Source: Micromonospora sp. MP36
Lineage (GTDB): Bacteria; Actinomycetota; Actinomycetes; Mycobacteriales; Micromonosporaceae
Assembly: GCF_008119785.1 (NCBI RefSeq)
Contig: NZ_VSFA01000026.1
Location: forward strand, 18,156-82,155
DNA length: 64,000 nucleotides
Reading direction: 5' to 3'
The notes under the pieces were generated by a model, which saw only the letters and a list, made by a program, of their open reading frames with translations, made no database searches and was not told the DNA's origin. Of the stretch, positions 54,487-63,810 are shown in pieces (position 1 is the stretch's first letter; the number at the start of each line of letters is the position of its first letter). The position numbers were made by a program, and so were the translations under genes.

Positions 54487-55083
54487 ATGAACCAGTCCCT
54501 GAACCGCCGCCGGCTGCTCGCCACCGCCGCGCTCGGTGGCCTCGTCGGCGCCACCGGCCTCGGCTCGCTCGCCCCCGAGGCGGCCTTCGCCGCCGAGGCC
54601 GTGACCGTCGAACCCGGCGCCCCGGACCCGAACTTCGCCGAGGGCCGGATCAGCAAGGTCTCCGGCAACATGCTGCTGGTCACCGGCTCGGACACCGTCC
54701 TGCATTCGATCCGGATCACCAACGGCACGAGCATCTGGAAGCTGCACCCGACCACGTTCGACCAGGTGGCCGTCGGCGACGGGCTCTACGCCCGCGGCGT
54801 CCGGCTGCCCGACGGCACGCTCGCCGCGGACTCCGTGTGGGTCAACATCGTCAACCTGCACGCACACATCGCGTCGGTCGGCCGCAACATGCTGCACCTC
54901 GACCACAAGGGCCAGCGGATCGTGGCGCACGTGGTGCCTGGTCGCTCCGCCGCGGTCTACAACGGCACCCCGGCGGTCAGCGACATGTCCCTGCTGCGGG
55001 TCGGCCGGCACGTCCAGGTGCTCGGTGCCTGGCACCCGGACACCAACGAGATCAGCATCGCCACCGTCTACGCCGCCGCCTGA
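54487..55083 (+). CDS. Tat-exported DUF5666-like cell-wall protein
   Basis: 198 residues. Twin-arginine signal 'NRRRLLATAALGGLVGATG' with a cut after 'AAFAA' near 37. The mature part looks like two small beta-barrel repeats of the DUF5666 type: 'GRISKVSGNMLLVTGSD' with 'VAVGDGLYARGVRLPDGTL', and 'HIASVGRNMLHLDHKGQ' with 'LLRVGRHVQVLGAW'. No cysteines. Thirteen bases separate it from the Cys-rich gene. Tat export implies a folded or complexed cargo, so it could carry the signal-less Cys-rich protein across the membrane. Confidence 0.85.
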   Translation: MNQSLNRRRLLATAALGGLVGATGLGSLAPEAAFAAEAVTVEPGAPDPNFAEGRISKVSGNMLLVTGSDTVLHSIRITNGTSIWKLHPTTFDQVAVGDGLYARGVRLPDGTLAADSVWVNIVNLHAHIASVGRNMLHLDHKGQRIVAHVVPGRSAAVYNGTPAVSDMSLLRVGRHVQVLGAWHPDTNEISIATVYAAA

Positions 55084-55159
55084 CCGGCACTACCCCCGGG
55101 CGGTGCGCCGCCGCGTACCGCCCGGGTGCCGCCCGCCGGACAACCCGTTGGAGGAACCC

Positions 55160-56026
55160 ATGATCGAAGTGCTCGCGGCGCTGCAACCGCTGGTCCTCGG
55201 TGCGGTGCTGATCTGGTCCGCGCGCGTCAAGCTGTTCAGCCGGCGCGCCGCCGCGGCCGCCAACCGCTCGGCGCTCGTCCGCCTGCTCGGGCAGGACCGG
55301 GCGCTGCCCGCGTACCGGGTGCTCGGCGGCGTGGAACTGACCCTCGGCGCGCTGCTCCTGGCGCCACCCGCGCTGCGGCTGGAGGCGATTGCCGCGACCG
55401 GGCTGGCCGTCGGCTTCCTCGCCTACCTCACGTACGCCCGCCGAGTGGCGCCGACCTCCTCCTGCGGCTGCCTGAGCGCCCAACCGATCCCCGTCTCCGG
55501 CCGCAGCCTGGCTCGGGCCGGCCTCCTGGTGGCGGCGGGCGTCCTCGCCGGCCTGGCCGCCGGCGGCTGGTGGACCGCGCTCGCGGCGCGGCCGCTGGCC
55601 GGCGCCGCCGTGCTGCTCGCCGAACTGGCGTTGGTGGTGGCGCTCTCGCCGGAGCTGGACGCGGCCTGGCTGCTGCCGCTGCGCCGGCTACGCGCCTGGC
55701 TCACCCGCCCGCTGCGGGGCGGCTCCGGCGTACCCCTGCTCGCCGCCGTGCAGCAGATCCAGCTCAGCGACGCCTACCGGCGGGTGGCGCCGCTGCTCCG
55801 CTCCGACGTGCGGGAGCACTGGGACGACGGCGACGGGCGCTTCGTCGGGCACGCCGCGCACTACCAGGGCCGTCCGGTGACCGCGGTGTTCGCCGTGCCA
55901 CTGGCCGACCCGGAGCCGGACGCGGTGCGCGTCGCCGTGGTGGACGACGCCACCGGGGAGACGCTGCTGAGCCTCGCCGGCACGCCCCGGCCCGCCGGCC
56001 CCCGACTCACCGTCGTCCCCGCCTAG
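55160..56026 (+). CDS. MauE/DoxX-like redox membrane protein with C-terminal soluble domain
   Basis: 288 residues, ATG after GGAGGAACCC. Four to five membrane helices in the first 190 residues, with 'PTSSCGCLSAQPIPVSGRSL', the Cys-x-Cys loop typical of MauE-type proteins. MauE is needed with MauD for disulfide formation in the small subunit of methylamine dehydrogenase, another heavily disulfide-bonded secreted protein. The last 95 residues ('IQLSDAYRRVAPLLRSDVRE' onward) form a soluble domain I do not recognise and that ordinary MauE lacks. Third gene of the Cys-rich operon. Confidence 0.85.
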   Translation: MIEVLAALQPLVLGAVLIWSARVKLFSRRAAAAANRSALVRLLGQDRALPAYRVLGGVELTLGALLLAPPALRLEAIAATGLAVGFLAYLTYARRVAPTSSCGCLSAQPIPVSGRSLARAGLLVAAGVLAGLAAGGWWTALAARPLAGAAVLLAELALVVALSPELDAAWLLPLRRLRAWLTRPLRGGSGVPLLAAVQQIQLSDAYRRVAPLLRSDVREHWDDGDGRFVGHAAHYQGRPVTAVFAVPLADPEPDAVRVAVVDDATGETLLSLAGTPRPAGPRLTVVPA

Positions 56027-56071
56027 CGGCTGCGGAAGCGCAACACGGGTCGTCGGCCCTCTCGTCGGCCA

Positions 56072-56102
56072 GGCGGGATCACCAACTCCCGGTGATCCCG
56101 CC
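56072..56102. terminator. Bidirectional intrinsic terminator overlapping a stop codon
   Basis: Perfect 12-bp stem (56072-56083 with 56091-56102), 7-nt loop. It closes the Cys-rich operon and also covers the last codons of the convergent ornithine cyclodeaminase-like gene. Confidence 0.8.
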
Positions 56103-57137
56103 TGATGCGGGCGGCGGGCGATCGGCTTCCGTGACGTCAGGGGCCAACCCGGCGGGCCGGGCCGGGGACCGCCCGGCCACGTGGGCGCGGTAGATCTCGA
56201 CGCCGACCACGAGATCCTGCCACGGCATGCCAACCCCCTTGAACAGCCGTGGACCGCCGGCCGGCAGCCGCGTGCGACCGGTCACCAGGTCCCGCAGCGG
56301 ATACAGGTCCTCCGCGCGGACGACGCCGGCGGACAGCGGACTGACGATGTCCCCCGCCTCGCGCCGGGTGCCGGCGAGCGACTCGACGACGACCCGGGAG
56401 CGGGCGACCAGCGTGTCGTCCACCTCGCGATGGTGCGGCGAGTGCGAACCGATCGCCACGACGACGGCGTCGGCCTTCACCAGCGCGCCGTCGAACAGCG
56501 GCGTGGCGGCGCTGGTGCAGCAGCAGATGAGGTCCGCCCGGGTCACCGCCTCCGTGCACGAGCCGGGATCGAACAGGCGTGCCGGAACGCCCCGGCTGTC
56601 GCACCACGCCGCGAGCCGTTCGCGCCGCGGGCCGTCCCTGCCCACCAGCGCGACCTCGCTGATCTCGTACAACGCGAGCATCGCCGCGACGTGGGCACGC
56701 GCCTGCGGACCGGTGCCGAACACCGTCAGCCGCAGCGGCGCGCCGGCCGTCGCGGGCAGCAGGTACCGAACCGCGAGCGCGGACACCGCGGGGGTACGCA
56801 GGTTCGTCAACGCGGTGCCGTCGATGAGGGCCGCCGGCCGCTGCCCCGGTCCTTCGAACAGGACGAACGCTCCCTGGATCAGCGGCAGGCCCCGTCCGGC
56901 GTTGTCCGGGGTGCTGGTGAGCAGCTTGCAGCCGGTGTACCCGCCCCGCGTGGCGGGCATGACCAGCAGCTCGCCGGCCTGCGTGGCCACCCGCGAGCGG
57001 GGTGTCTCCCGTTCCGGGTCGAGCCCCTCACGAAGCGCGGCCGCAAGGGCGTCCACCGCGACCCGAATCGGGACCTCCGCGACGGCCGCCCCGGAGATCA
57101 GCCGCAGACCTCCGAAGGAGCCGGTCGGCTCGGTCAC
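56079..57137 (-). CDS. Ornithine cyclodeaminase/mu-crystallin family protein
   Basis: 352 residues from GTG 57137, chosen for GGAGG 5 nt upstream; an in-frame ATG at 57197 is the alternative. Substrate-side residues 'MPATRGGYTGCKLLTSTPDN' and 'LIDGTALTNLRTPAVSALA' and the Rossmann motif 'LTVFGTGPQARAHVAAML' identify the family, which includes ornithine cyclodeaminase, alanine dehydrogenase and SbnB-like enzymes making unusual amino acids. Reaction unknown. It is not near the NRPS genes (about 46 kb away), so a link to them is not supported. Confidence 0.9.
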   Translation of the reverse strand: MTEPTGSFGGLRLISGAAVAEVPIRVAVDALAAALREGLDPERETPRSRVATQAGELLVMPATRGGYTGCKLLTSTPDNAGRGLPLIQGAFVLFEGPGQRPAALIDGTALTNLRTPAVSALAVRYLLPATAGAPLRLTVFGTGPQARAHVAAMLALYEISEVALVGRDGPRRERLAAWCDSRGVPARLFDPGSCTEAVTRADLICCCTSAATPLFDGALVKADAVVVAIGSHSPHHREVDDTLVARSRVVVESLAGTRREAGDIVSPLSAGVVRAEDLYPLRDLVTGRTRLPAGGPRLFKGVGMPWQDLVVGVEIYRAHVAGRSPARPAGLAPDVTEADRPPPASGGITGSW

Positions 57138-57388
57138 GGTGGCCTCCGACGACGAACGGGGGACGGGACCCCAGCAGGTTACGAGGTAGGCCGTCATGGG
57201 GTCACGCGCAGGTCCCGTCACGCCGGCAGCCTCGCCCCATGCCCGCTTCGGCGCATAGCTCACCGTTGTCCGATCTTCTTGGCAATCCGGCCGACAGGCC
57301 AACCTGCTCCATACATCTGGCGGCTCCTCCTCGGACGCCGATTGCCGATAGGTTGCACCAGTCCATCCCTCTATCGAAGGCCCCAGCT

Positions 57389-60300
57389 TTGAAGCTCCGA
57401 AGCACGCGCAGACCCCTCAGTGTGTTGGGCGTACTCGTCACGAGCGGTGCGCTCGCCCTGACCAGCAGCGCTCCAGTCCTCGCCGCCGAAACGGCGACCC
57501 CCTTCATCAGCGAAATTCACTACGACAACGCCGGTACCGACACCGGCGAGGCGATCGAGATCGAGGCGCCGGCCGGCTTCGACCTGACCGGCTGGCAGAT
57601 CGTTCTCTACAACGGAGCGAACGGTGCGGCGTACAACACCCGCACGCTGAGCGGCCCGGTGCCGGCGGCCGGGGTGGTCGTCGCCAACTACCCGACCGAC
57701 GGTATCCAGAACGGCTCCCCCGACGGGATCGCGCTGGTCTCCCCCACCGGAACGGTGGCGGAGTTCCTCACCTACGAGGGCACGCTCACCGCGGTCGGCG
57801 GCCCGGCCAACGGGATGACCGGCACCGACATCGGGGTCGAGGAGACCTCCACCACCCCCGCCGGCCAGTCGCTGCAGAAGATCAACAGCACCTGGAACCC
57901 CCCGGCGGCCAACACCTTCGGGGTCAAGAACGGCGGCGGCAACCCCGACCCGGGCCCCGACCCGACTCCGGGCTGCACCGTCCCGGTCGACCGCACGATC
58001 GCGGAGGTCCAGGGCGCCGGCACCACCACGCCGCTGGCGGGCACCCGGGTCACCGTCGAGGGCGTGGTGACCGCCGACCACCGCACCGGCGGCTACAACG
58101 GCATCTACGTGCAGACCGCCGGCAGCGGCGCAGACCGTCCGGTCGCCGCCGGCACCGCCTCCGACGGCATCTTCGTCTACCTCACCACCAACACCGCGAA
58201 CCACCCGTCGATCGCCATCGGCGACCGGGTACGGGTCAGCGGCACCCCGAGCGAGTTCAACGGCCTCACCCAGCTGAGCATCGCGGCCAAGAGCGACGTG
58301 CAGATCTGCGAGCACGGCGCGGCGCTGCCCGCCCCGGTCCCGGTCAGCCTGCCGCTGTCCGACGACGCCCGCGAGTCGGTCGAGTCGATGCTGGTGGCGC
58401 CGGTCGGCCAGTACACCGTCTCCGAGGTGTACAACACCAACCGGTACGGCGAGGTCGTGCTCGCCGCCGGTGACCGCCCGGCCCGGAACGCGACCGATGT
58501 CGCCCGCCCGGGCTCGGACGCCGCCAAGCAGGTAATCGCCGACAACAAGCTCCGCCGGATCCTGGTCGACGACGGCAAGACCACCAACCTGGCCACGGCC
58601 GGGCAGCTGCCGCCGTACCTGTCCAAGGAGAACCCGCTGCGGGTCGGCGACTCGGTCGAGGCGTTCGGGCCGTCGGTGCTGTCGTACGGCTTCAACGAGT
58701 GGCGGCTGCAGCCGACCACGCCGGTCAGCGCGGACACCCCGTCGGCGGGCCGGACCACCTTCAAGGCCACCAACCCGCGTACCGCCGCGCCGGCGAACGT
58801 CGGCGGGGACGTACGGCTGGCCAGCTTCAACGTCCTCAATTACTTCGTCCACTTCGGCGGGGACGCCCGTGGCGCGGCGAACGAGGCCGAGCTGGCCAAG
58901 CAGGAGGCGAAGATCGTCGCGGCGATCAGCGCCCTGGGCGCCGACGTGGTGGGGCTCGAGGAGATCGAGAACTCGGTACGGTTCAACGCCGGCGACCCGC
59001 AGCAGGCACTGAAGCGCCTGGTCAACGCGCTCAACGCCAAGGACGGCGCAGGCACCTGGGACTACGTCCGCAGCCCGGCCGAGCTGCCCGCCCCGGCCCA
59101 GCAGGACTTCATCACCACGGCGATCATCTTCAAGCCGGCGAAGGTGCAGCCGAAGGGGCCGTCGCGCTCGGTCAACGACGAGACCGTGTGGTTCAACGCC
59201 CGCGAGCCGATCGCCCAGACCTTCACCGCAGGGAAGATCTCCTTCACCGTGGTCGTCAACCACCTGAAGTCCAAGGGCGGCACCGGGACCGGCGACAACG
59301 CCGACTCCGGTGACGGTCAGGGCAGCTGGAACGGCGACCGGGTCCGGCAGGCCACCGCGCTGACCGCCTTCGTCGACCGGGTCAAGGCCGACAGCGGCAC
59401 CGACGACGTGCTGCTGCTGGGTGACTTCAACGCCTACACCCAGGAGGACCCGATACAGGTCCTCTACCAGGCCAAGTACCAGGACCTGAACGACACCGGC
59501 AAGGCCACCTACGTGTTCGGCGGCGAGTCCGGCTCGCTCGACCACGCCCTCGCCTCCCCGTCGCTGGCCTCGCGGGTGACCGGGGTCGACGTGTGGCAGA
59601 TCAACGCGGTCGAGTCGTTCGCCTTCCAGTACGACGGGCTGTCCGCCTTCTACGAGGCGAACCCGTACCGGGCCAGCGACCACAACCCGGTCGTGGTGGG
59701 CATCAGCACCAGCGCCAAGCCCGTCAACCTGCAGCTGCTGAGCATCAACGACTTCCACGGTCGGCTGGAGTCTCCGGCCACCGTCGGTGGTCAGCCGGTC
59801 GGCGGCGCCGCCCAGCTCGCCGGCCTGGTCGGCCAGCTGCGGGCGCAGAACCCGAACACCGCGTTCATCTCCGCCGGTGACAACATCGGCGCGTCCACGT
59901 TCATCTCGGCGATCGACGGGGACACCCCGACGATCGACGCGCTGAACGCCGCCGGGCTGGCCGCCTCGGCGGTCGGCAACCACGAGTTCGACAAGGGCAT
60001 CGCCGACCTCACCGGCCGGGTGTCCGACCGCGCCGACTTCCCGTACCTGGGCGCCAACGTCTACCGCGGCGACAGCCGGGCGCTGCCGGCGTACTCCGTC
60101 AGCACGGTGGGTGGGGTCCGGGTCGGCTTCGTCGGCGTCGTCACCGAGCAGACCGCGTCGCTGGTCAGCCCGGACGGCATCGCCGGCCTGACCTTCCGCG
60201 ACCCGGTCGCCGAGGCCAACCTGGTCGCCGGGCAGCTCAAGGACGGCAACCCGGACAACGGCGAGGCCGACGTGGTGGTCCTGCTCGCGCACGAGGGCGC

Positions 60301-61756
60301 GGCGACGGAGCACATCAACTCCGCCGACGCGCTGGCCAACGACCCGGTGTTCGGCAAGTTCACCCGGGTCAACGCCACCATCGACGCGATCTTCAGCGGC
60401 CACACCCACCAGCCGTACGCGTTCAAGCTCCCCGTGCCGGGGTCGGCCAAGCTGCGTCCGGTGGTACAGGCCGAGGACTACGGCAAGCGGCTGGGCAAGG
60501 TCACCCTCACCTTCGACCCGAACACGGGTTCGGTGACCGCCGCCGACGCGCAGCTGGTCGACGTGGTCGGCGCGCCGCAGGACGCGGCGGTGGCCGACAT
60601 CGTGGCCGCCGCCAAGGCCAAGGCCACCGAGCTGGGCAAGCAGCAGCTCGGGTCGATCACCGCGGACGTCAAGCGGGCCTACACCAACGGCAACGAGGAC
60701 CGCGGCAAGGAGTCGGCGCTGGGCAACTTCATCGCCGATGTGCAGCTCGCCGGCACCAAGGACGCAGGCCGGGGCGGGGCGCAGATCGCGTTCATGAACC
60801 CGGGCGGCCTGCGCGCCGACTTGCTCTACCGGACCGACGGCACGGTGACCTACGCCGACGCCTTCGCGGTCCAGCCGTTCGCCAACGACGTGGTCACCAA
60901 GAGCTACACCGGCGCCCAGATCAAGCAGGTGCTGGAGGAGCAGTGGCAGCCCGACGGCGCATCCCGTCCGGTGTTGTGGCTGGGTGTCTCGAAGGGGTTC
61001 AGCTACACCTACAACCCCGAGGCGCCCAAGGGCTCCCGGATCACCTCGATCAAGCTCAACGGCACGCCGCTCGACCCGTCGGGCACGTACCGGGTCACGG
61101 TGAACTCGTTCCTCGCCGCCGGTGGCGACAACTTCACCACCCTCGGCCAGGGCACCAACCCGGCGACCACCGGTGACAACGACCTCACCATGCTGGTGAG
61201 CTACTTCGCCGCGAACTCGCCGGTCACCGCGGACACCCAGCCGCGCTCGGCGATCGGGCAGGCCGGACCGCAGTGCACCACGACGATCACCGGCAAGTAC
61301 AGCAAGGCGCTGGTGGTCTCCGCGGGCCTGACCTGCCTGGAGAACGCCTCGATCTCCGGCTCCGTCACGGTCAACCCGGGCGCCTCGCTGGTGGTCACCG
61401 GCGGCACCATCAGCGGACCGGTGTCCGCCACCCGGCCGGTGCTGTTCGACCTCTCCGGCGCCACCGTGTCCGGCTCGGTGACGGTGTCCGGCGCGACCGG
61501 CGGGCTGAGCATCAGCAAGGGCAAGGTCAGCGGCTCGGTGTCGATCTCCGGCAGCACCGGTGGGGTACGGATCGACACGGTCGCGGTCAGCGGTCCGATC
61601 ACCGTCAACGACAACACCGGCAGCCAGCCGGTGGTCGTCGCCGCAAACACCATCAGCGGGTCGCTGGCCTGCTCGGGCAACACCCCGGCCCCGGTGAACG
61701 ACAGCCGGCCGAACGTCGTGAAGGGCTCGGCCACGGGCCAGTGCGCGCGACTGTAG
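57389..61756 (+). CDS. Secreted ExeM/NucH-type nuclease fused to 5'-nucleotidase
   Basis: 1,455 residues. TTG 57389 is proposed because 'KLRSTRRPLSVLGVLVTSG' then forms a clean signal peptide cut near 'VLAAE'; no ATG fits. Order: lamin-tail-like domain (about 35-165), OB/YhcR-like region (about 195-300), endonuclease/exonuclease/phosphatase domain (about 474-770; 'VRLASFNVLNYF', 'LLLGDFNAYTQEDP', 'ASDHNPVVV'), 5'-nucleotidase metallophosphatase (about 779-1010; 'INDFHGRLES', 'GNHEFDKG', 'GHTHQPY'), its C-terminal domain to about 1,230, and a Ser/Gly/Val-rich repetitive tail ('SGSVTVSGATGGLSISKG'). Together it could turn extracellular DNA into nucleosides and phosphate. No anchor motif is seen. 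Confidence 0.93.
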   Translation: MKLRSTRRPLSVLGVLVTSGALALTSSAPVLAAETATPFISEIHYDNAGTDTGEAIEIEAPAGFDLTGWQIVLYNGANGAAYNTRTLSGPVPAAGVVVANYPTDGIQNGSPDGIALVSPTGTVAEFLTYEGTLTAVGGPANGMTGTDIGVEETSTTPAGQSLQKINSTWNPPAANTFGVKNGGGNPDPGPDPTPGCTVPVDRTIAEVQGAGTTTPLAGTRVTVEGVVTADHRTGGYNGIYVQTAGSGADRPVAAGTASDGIFVYLTTNTANHPSIAIGDRVRVSGTPSEFNGLTQLSIAAKSDVQICEHGAALPAPVPVSLPLSDDARESVESMLVAPVGQYTVSEVYNTNRYGEVVLAAGDRPARNATDVARPGSDAAKQVIADNKLRRILVDDGKTTNLATAGQLPPYLSKENPLRVGDSVEAFGPSVLSYGFNEWRLQPTTPVSADTPSAGRTTFKATNPRTAAPANVGGDVRLASFNVLNYFVHFGGDARGAANEAELAKQEAKIVAAISALGADVVGLEEIENSVRFNAGDPQQALKRLVNALNAKDGAGTWDYVRSPAELPAPAQQDFITTAIIFKPAKVQPKGPSRSVNDETVWFNAREPIAQTFTAGKISFTVVVNHLKSKGGTGTGDNADSGDGQGSWNGDRVRQATALTAFVDRVKADSGTDDVLLLGDFNAYTQEDPIQVLYQAKYQDLNDTGKATYVFGGESGSLDHALASPSLASRVTGVDVWQINAVESFAFQYDGLSAFYEANPYRASDHNPVVVGISTSAKPVNLQLLSINDFHGRLESPATVGGQPVGGAAQLAGLVGQLRAQNPNTAFISAGDNIGASTFISAIDGDTPTIDALNAAGLAASAVGNHEFDKGIADLTGRVSDRADFPYLGANVYRGDSRALPAYSVSTVGGVRVGFVGVVTEQTASLVSPDGIAGLTFRDPVAEANLVAGQLKDGNPDNGEADVVVLLAHEGAATEHINSADALANDPVFGKFTRVNATIDAIFSGHTHQPYAFKLPVPGSAKLRPVVQAEDYGKRLGKVTLTFDPNTGSVTAADAQLVDVVGAPQDAAVADIVAAAKAKATELGKQQLGSITADVKRAYTNGNEDRGKESALGNFIADVQLAGTKDAGRGGAQIAFMNPGGLRADLLYRTDGTVTYADAFAVQPFANDVVTKSYTGAQIKQVLEEQWQPDGASRPVLWLGVSKGFSYTYNPEAPKGSRITSIKLNGTPLDPSGTYRVTVNSFLAAGGDNFTTLGQGTNPATTGDNDLTMLVSYFAANSPVTADTQPRSAIGQAGPQCTTTITGKYSKALVVSAGLTCLENASISGSVTVNPGASLVVTGGTISGPVSATRPVLFDLSGATVSGSVTVSGATGGLSISKGKVSGSVSISGSTGGVRIDTVAVSGPITVNDNTGSQPVVVAANTISGSLACSGNTPAPVNDSRPNVVKGSATGQCARL

Positions 61757-61773
61757 TCCGGATGTGATCCTCC

Positions 61774-61812
61774 GGTCAGCGGCCGGAGCCTGCCAGGCTC
61801 CGGCCGCTGACC
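61774..61812 (+). terminator. Intrinsic terminator of nuclease/nucleotidase gene
   Basis: Perfect 18-bp stem (61774-61791 with 61795-61812), loop GCC, 17 bp after the stop. Confidence 0.88.
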
Positions 61813-61903
61813 CCTTGTGGGGGCACGCGCGGCCCGCCTCAGCCTCGCTAGCGGGCGCCAGTGCCGCGACCACGGCGATGCGGGCGTTGCTACGCTCGCC
61901 GAC

Positions 61904-62245
61904 GTGGGCGTGGACGTCGAGCTGGTCCGGGTCGAGCAGCTGGGCACGAGCCCGCGCCGCCGGCGGGAACACGAAGTGGCCGTGGTCGGCGACCCGCTCT
62001 TCCGGTTCGCTGCCCTTCTTGAGCGCTCCCAACACGCTGGCCGGACACCGATGCTGGACCGCATCGATCCCTACGGCTCACTGGAACTCACGCCCGCCGA
62101 AATGAACCAGTTTCTCGGCGAGTTGGACGTTCTCGCCGCGCTCGTCGAGGACATCGGTGAGCGGCAGGTGCTCGACGCCGTTCGAGGGCTCGCCAAGCGA
62201 TGTCTCGCCGATCCGGACCTGCGGCTCCGATTCGCCGGCGACTAG
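61904..62245 (+). CDS. Small hypothetical protein, probably leaderless
   Basis: 113 residues from GTG 61904, which lies 7 nt after a -10-like TACGCT, so the transcript would begin at or near the start codon. No Shine-Dalgarno is present. The sequence 'VDVELVRVEQLGTSP', 'VVGDPLFRFAALLERSQ', 'LELTPAEMNQFLGELDVL' and a helical end looks like a genuine cytoplasmic protein, alpha/beta in character and acidic. It resembles the size of small immunity- or antitoxin-like proteins, but no toxin gene is beside it. No family recognised. Confidence 0.65.
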   Translation: MGVDVELVRVEQLGTSPRRRREHEVAVVGDPLFRFAALLERSQHAGRTPMLDRIDPYGSLELTPAEMNQFLGELDVLAALVEDIGERQVLDAVRGLAKRCLADPDLRLRFAGD

Positions 62246-62660
62246 GTCCCGCCTGGAGTTGCGATCACGGTGTGTGGCGGCCGGCCGGTCGGCCGCTCCA
62301 TGCTGCCACCCAGTACCCGCCCCGCCTGCTCCTGCGCCATCCGCACGACCCGGTCATTGACCCTCACACCCACCCGCGGTAACCGTCCAACCCAGACGAC
62401 GCAACGCCATCCACGCGTTCGACGGAAGCTTCCGGCCACCCGCGTCGTGTCCGGAGGCCAACACCTCCACATCCGCGCAGTTCCACCGCTCAACCAACAG
62501 GCCGGACACCATGCCCGCCACCAGATCGGCACACCAGCCGACACGTTGCGCCAGCACCGCCTGCGACAGAACCTCACCGCTCTCCTCGTCCACCCCGATC
62601 GGAGCACGGCCCGGGCGCAAGCGGTACGGGAAGTCTCACCCTCAGCCAGCGGCAGCTTCC
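62246..62660 (-). pseudogene. Degenerate transposase-like remnant
   Basis: The 568-bp stretch up to the methyltransferase holds no intact gene. On the minus strand two frames give pieces that fit together: 'LPSNAWMALRRLGWTV' in one and 'VRVNDRVVRMAQEQAGRVLG' in the next, about 62290-62450. Short basic-helical pieces like this occur in IS-type transposases. No terminal repeats or target duplications are visible. The family call is tentative. Confidence 0.3.
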
Positions 62661-62813
62661 CGGTCACCGGCTCATCGCCCCGCCATCGATCCAGGAGAAC
62701 CCGCGATCACGACCGGCCCACCTCACCGGAATCTCCCCCGAACCAGCCCAAAAGCGAAACGCCACGATCCACACGGCTAACCTAGGATCACCGACGATTC
62801 CTAATCAAGTTGG

Positions 62814-63722
62814 TCAGCCTGGGCGGCGTCCCCATGCCGAGATCAGCGGCGCGAGGGTGAGGTCGAGCTCGCCGGCACCGACGGCGGCCAGGTGCGCGTC
62901 GATCTCGATGTCGTTGGCCAGCCCTGCGGCGAGCAACTCGGCGCGGACCATGCGCACCGTCGCGGTCTCCAGCCGGTCGCAGGCTACCCCGCCGACCGGG
63001 AAGCAGCCGGCCGCCGTGACATCGACCAGGCCCGCCGCACGCAACGCCCGCGGCAGCGTACGGCCGTAGCGCAGATCGGCGCCGCGGCGGGTCATCAACT
63101 CCCGGACGGCGCGCCGCAGCCGGTTGGCGCGCCGCTGCGCCGGGCCAACCTCATCGAGGCAGGCCAGCGGCTGCAGCTCGGTGTCGGCATCCTCTACCAA
63201 TAGCCAACCGCCGGGCCGCAGCGCCGCCACCATCGTCGCCAACGCCCGGGCACGGTCGGGCACGTGAACGAGCACGAGCCGCGCGTGTACCAGGTCAAAC
63301 GTGCCTGGCTGCGGCGGCGGGTCCCCGACGATGTCGTGCCGGAGCACCTCGTACCCGCCGTGCGGGTCCAACCAGGCCGGATTGATGTCCGTGGCCAGCA
63401 CGTAACCGGTTGGTCCGACGGCCGCGGCGAGTGCCTCGGGAATGCTGGGGCCTCCGGCACCAACTTCCCAGCAGCGCCAGCCCGCCCTCACTCCGAGCCG
63501 GTCGAAGTGCCCACGCGTGACACCGTCGAACAGTTCGGCCAGCCAGGTGAACCGCTCGCCCGCCTCCACCCGGGCGTTGTCGAGCAGGTAGCGGTGATCC
63601 GGGGAAGATCCGCGGGAGTCCGGCGATGGGGGCCTGGACCGCGCGCCAGCAGTATTCACCGGCCCGCCCGCAGTCGTGTCCGGCTCGGGCCCGGGGTCGA
63701 CGACGGGCTGCGATGAACTCAT
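62814..63722 (-). CDS. Class I SAM-dependent methyltransferase
   Basis: 302 residues from ATG 63722. After a Pro/Ser-rich, disordered first 40 residues comes the methyltransferase fold: motif I 'WRCWEVGAGGPSIPEALA', 'VLATDINPAWLDPH' with the acidic residue binding SAM ribose, 'FDLVHARLVLVHVPDRARAL' and 'LRPGGWLLVEDADTE'. Ubie/Methyltransf_25-type small-molecule enzyme. It lies between remnants of mobile genes and has no pathway partners here. Substrate unknown. Confidence 0.9.
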   Translation of the reverse strand: MSSSQPVVDPGPEPDTTAGGPVNTAGARSRPPSPDSRGSSPDHRYLLDNARVEAGERFTWLAELFDGVTRGHFDRLGVRAGWRCWEVGAGGPSIPEALAAAVGPTGYVLATDINPAWLDPHGGYEVLRHDIVGDPPPQPGTFDLVHARLVLVHVPDRARALATMVAALRPGGWLLVEDADTELQPLACLDEVGPAQRRANRLRRAVRELMTRRGADLRYGRTLPRALRAAGLVDVTAAGCFPVGGVACDRLETATVRMVRAELLAAGLANDIEIDAHLAAVGAGELDLTLAPLISAWGRRPG

Positions 63723-63810
63723 GCCCACATCCTCACGCCCGACCGCGTGCTGTGTCAGCGCGACACGGGATGAAACCAGACACAGCCCGGCTCCAGCCGA
63801 CCAGGCCGAT

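Noticed and set aside
56079..57137. Ornithine cyclodeaminase-like gene as part of the NRPS pathway
   Set aside because: It could make an unusual amino acid, but it is about 46 kb from the NRPS genes with unrelated loci between and no shared promoter motif.
57258..57268. PHO-box-like GCTCACCGTTG before the nuclease/nucleotidase gene
   Set aside because: Only one 11-bp unit is acceptable; the second repeat needed for PhoP binding is not there.
57371..62035. A 1,554-residue open frame on the minus strand
   Set aside because: It is antisense to the nuclease/nucleotidase gene, has low-complexity Arg/Gly/Val-rich composition and no domain; long antisense frames are expected at this GC content. 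The same applies to long frames opposite the subtilisin and the sugar operon.
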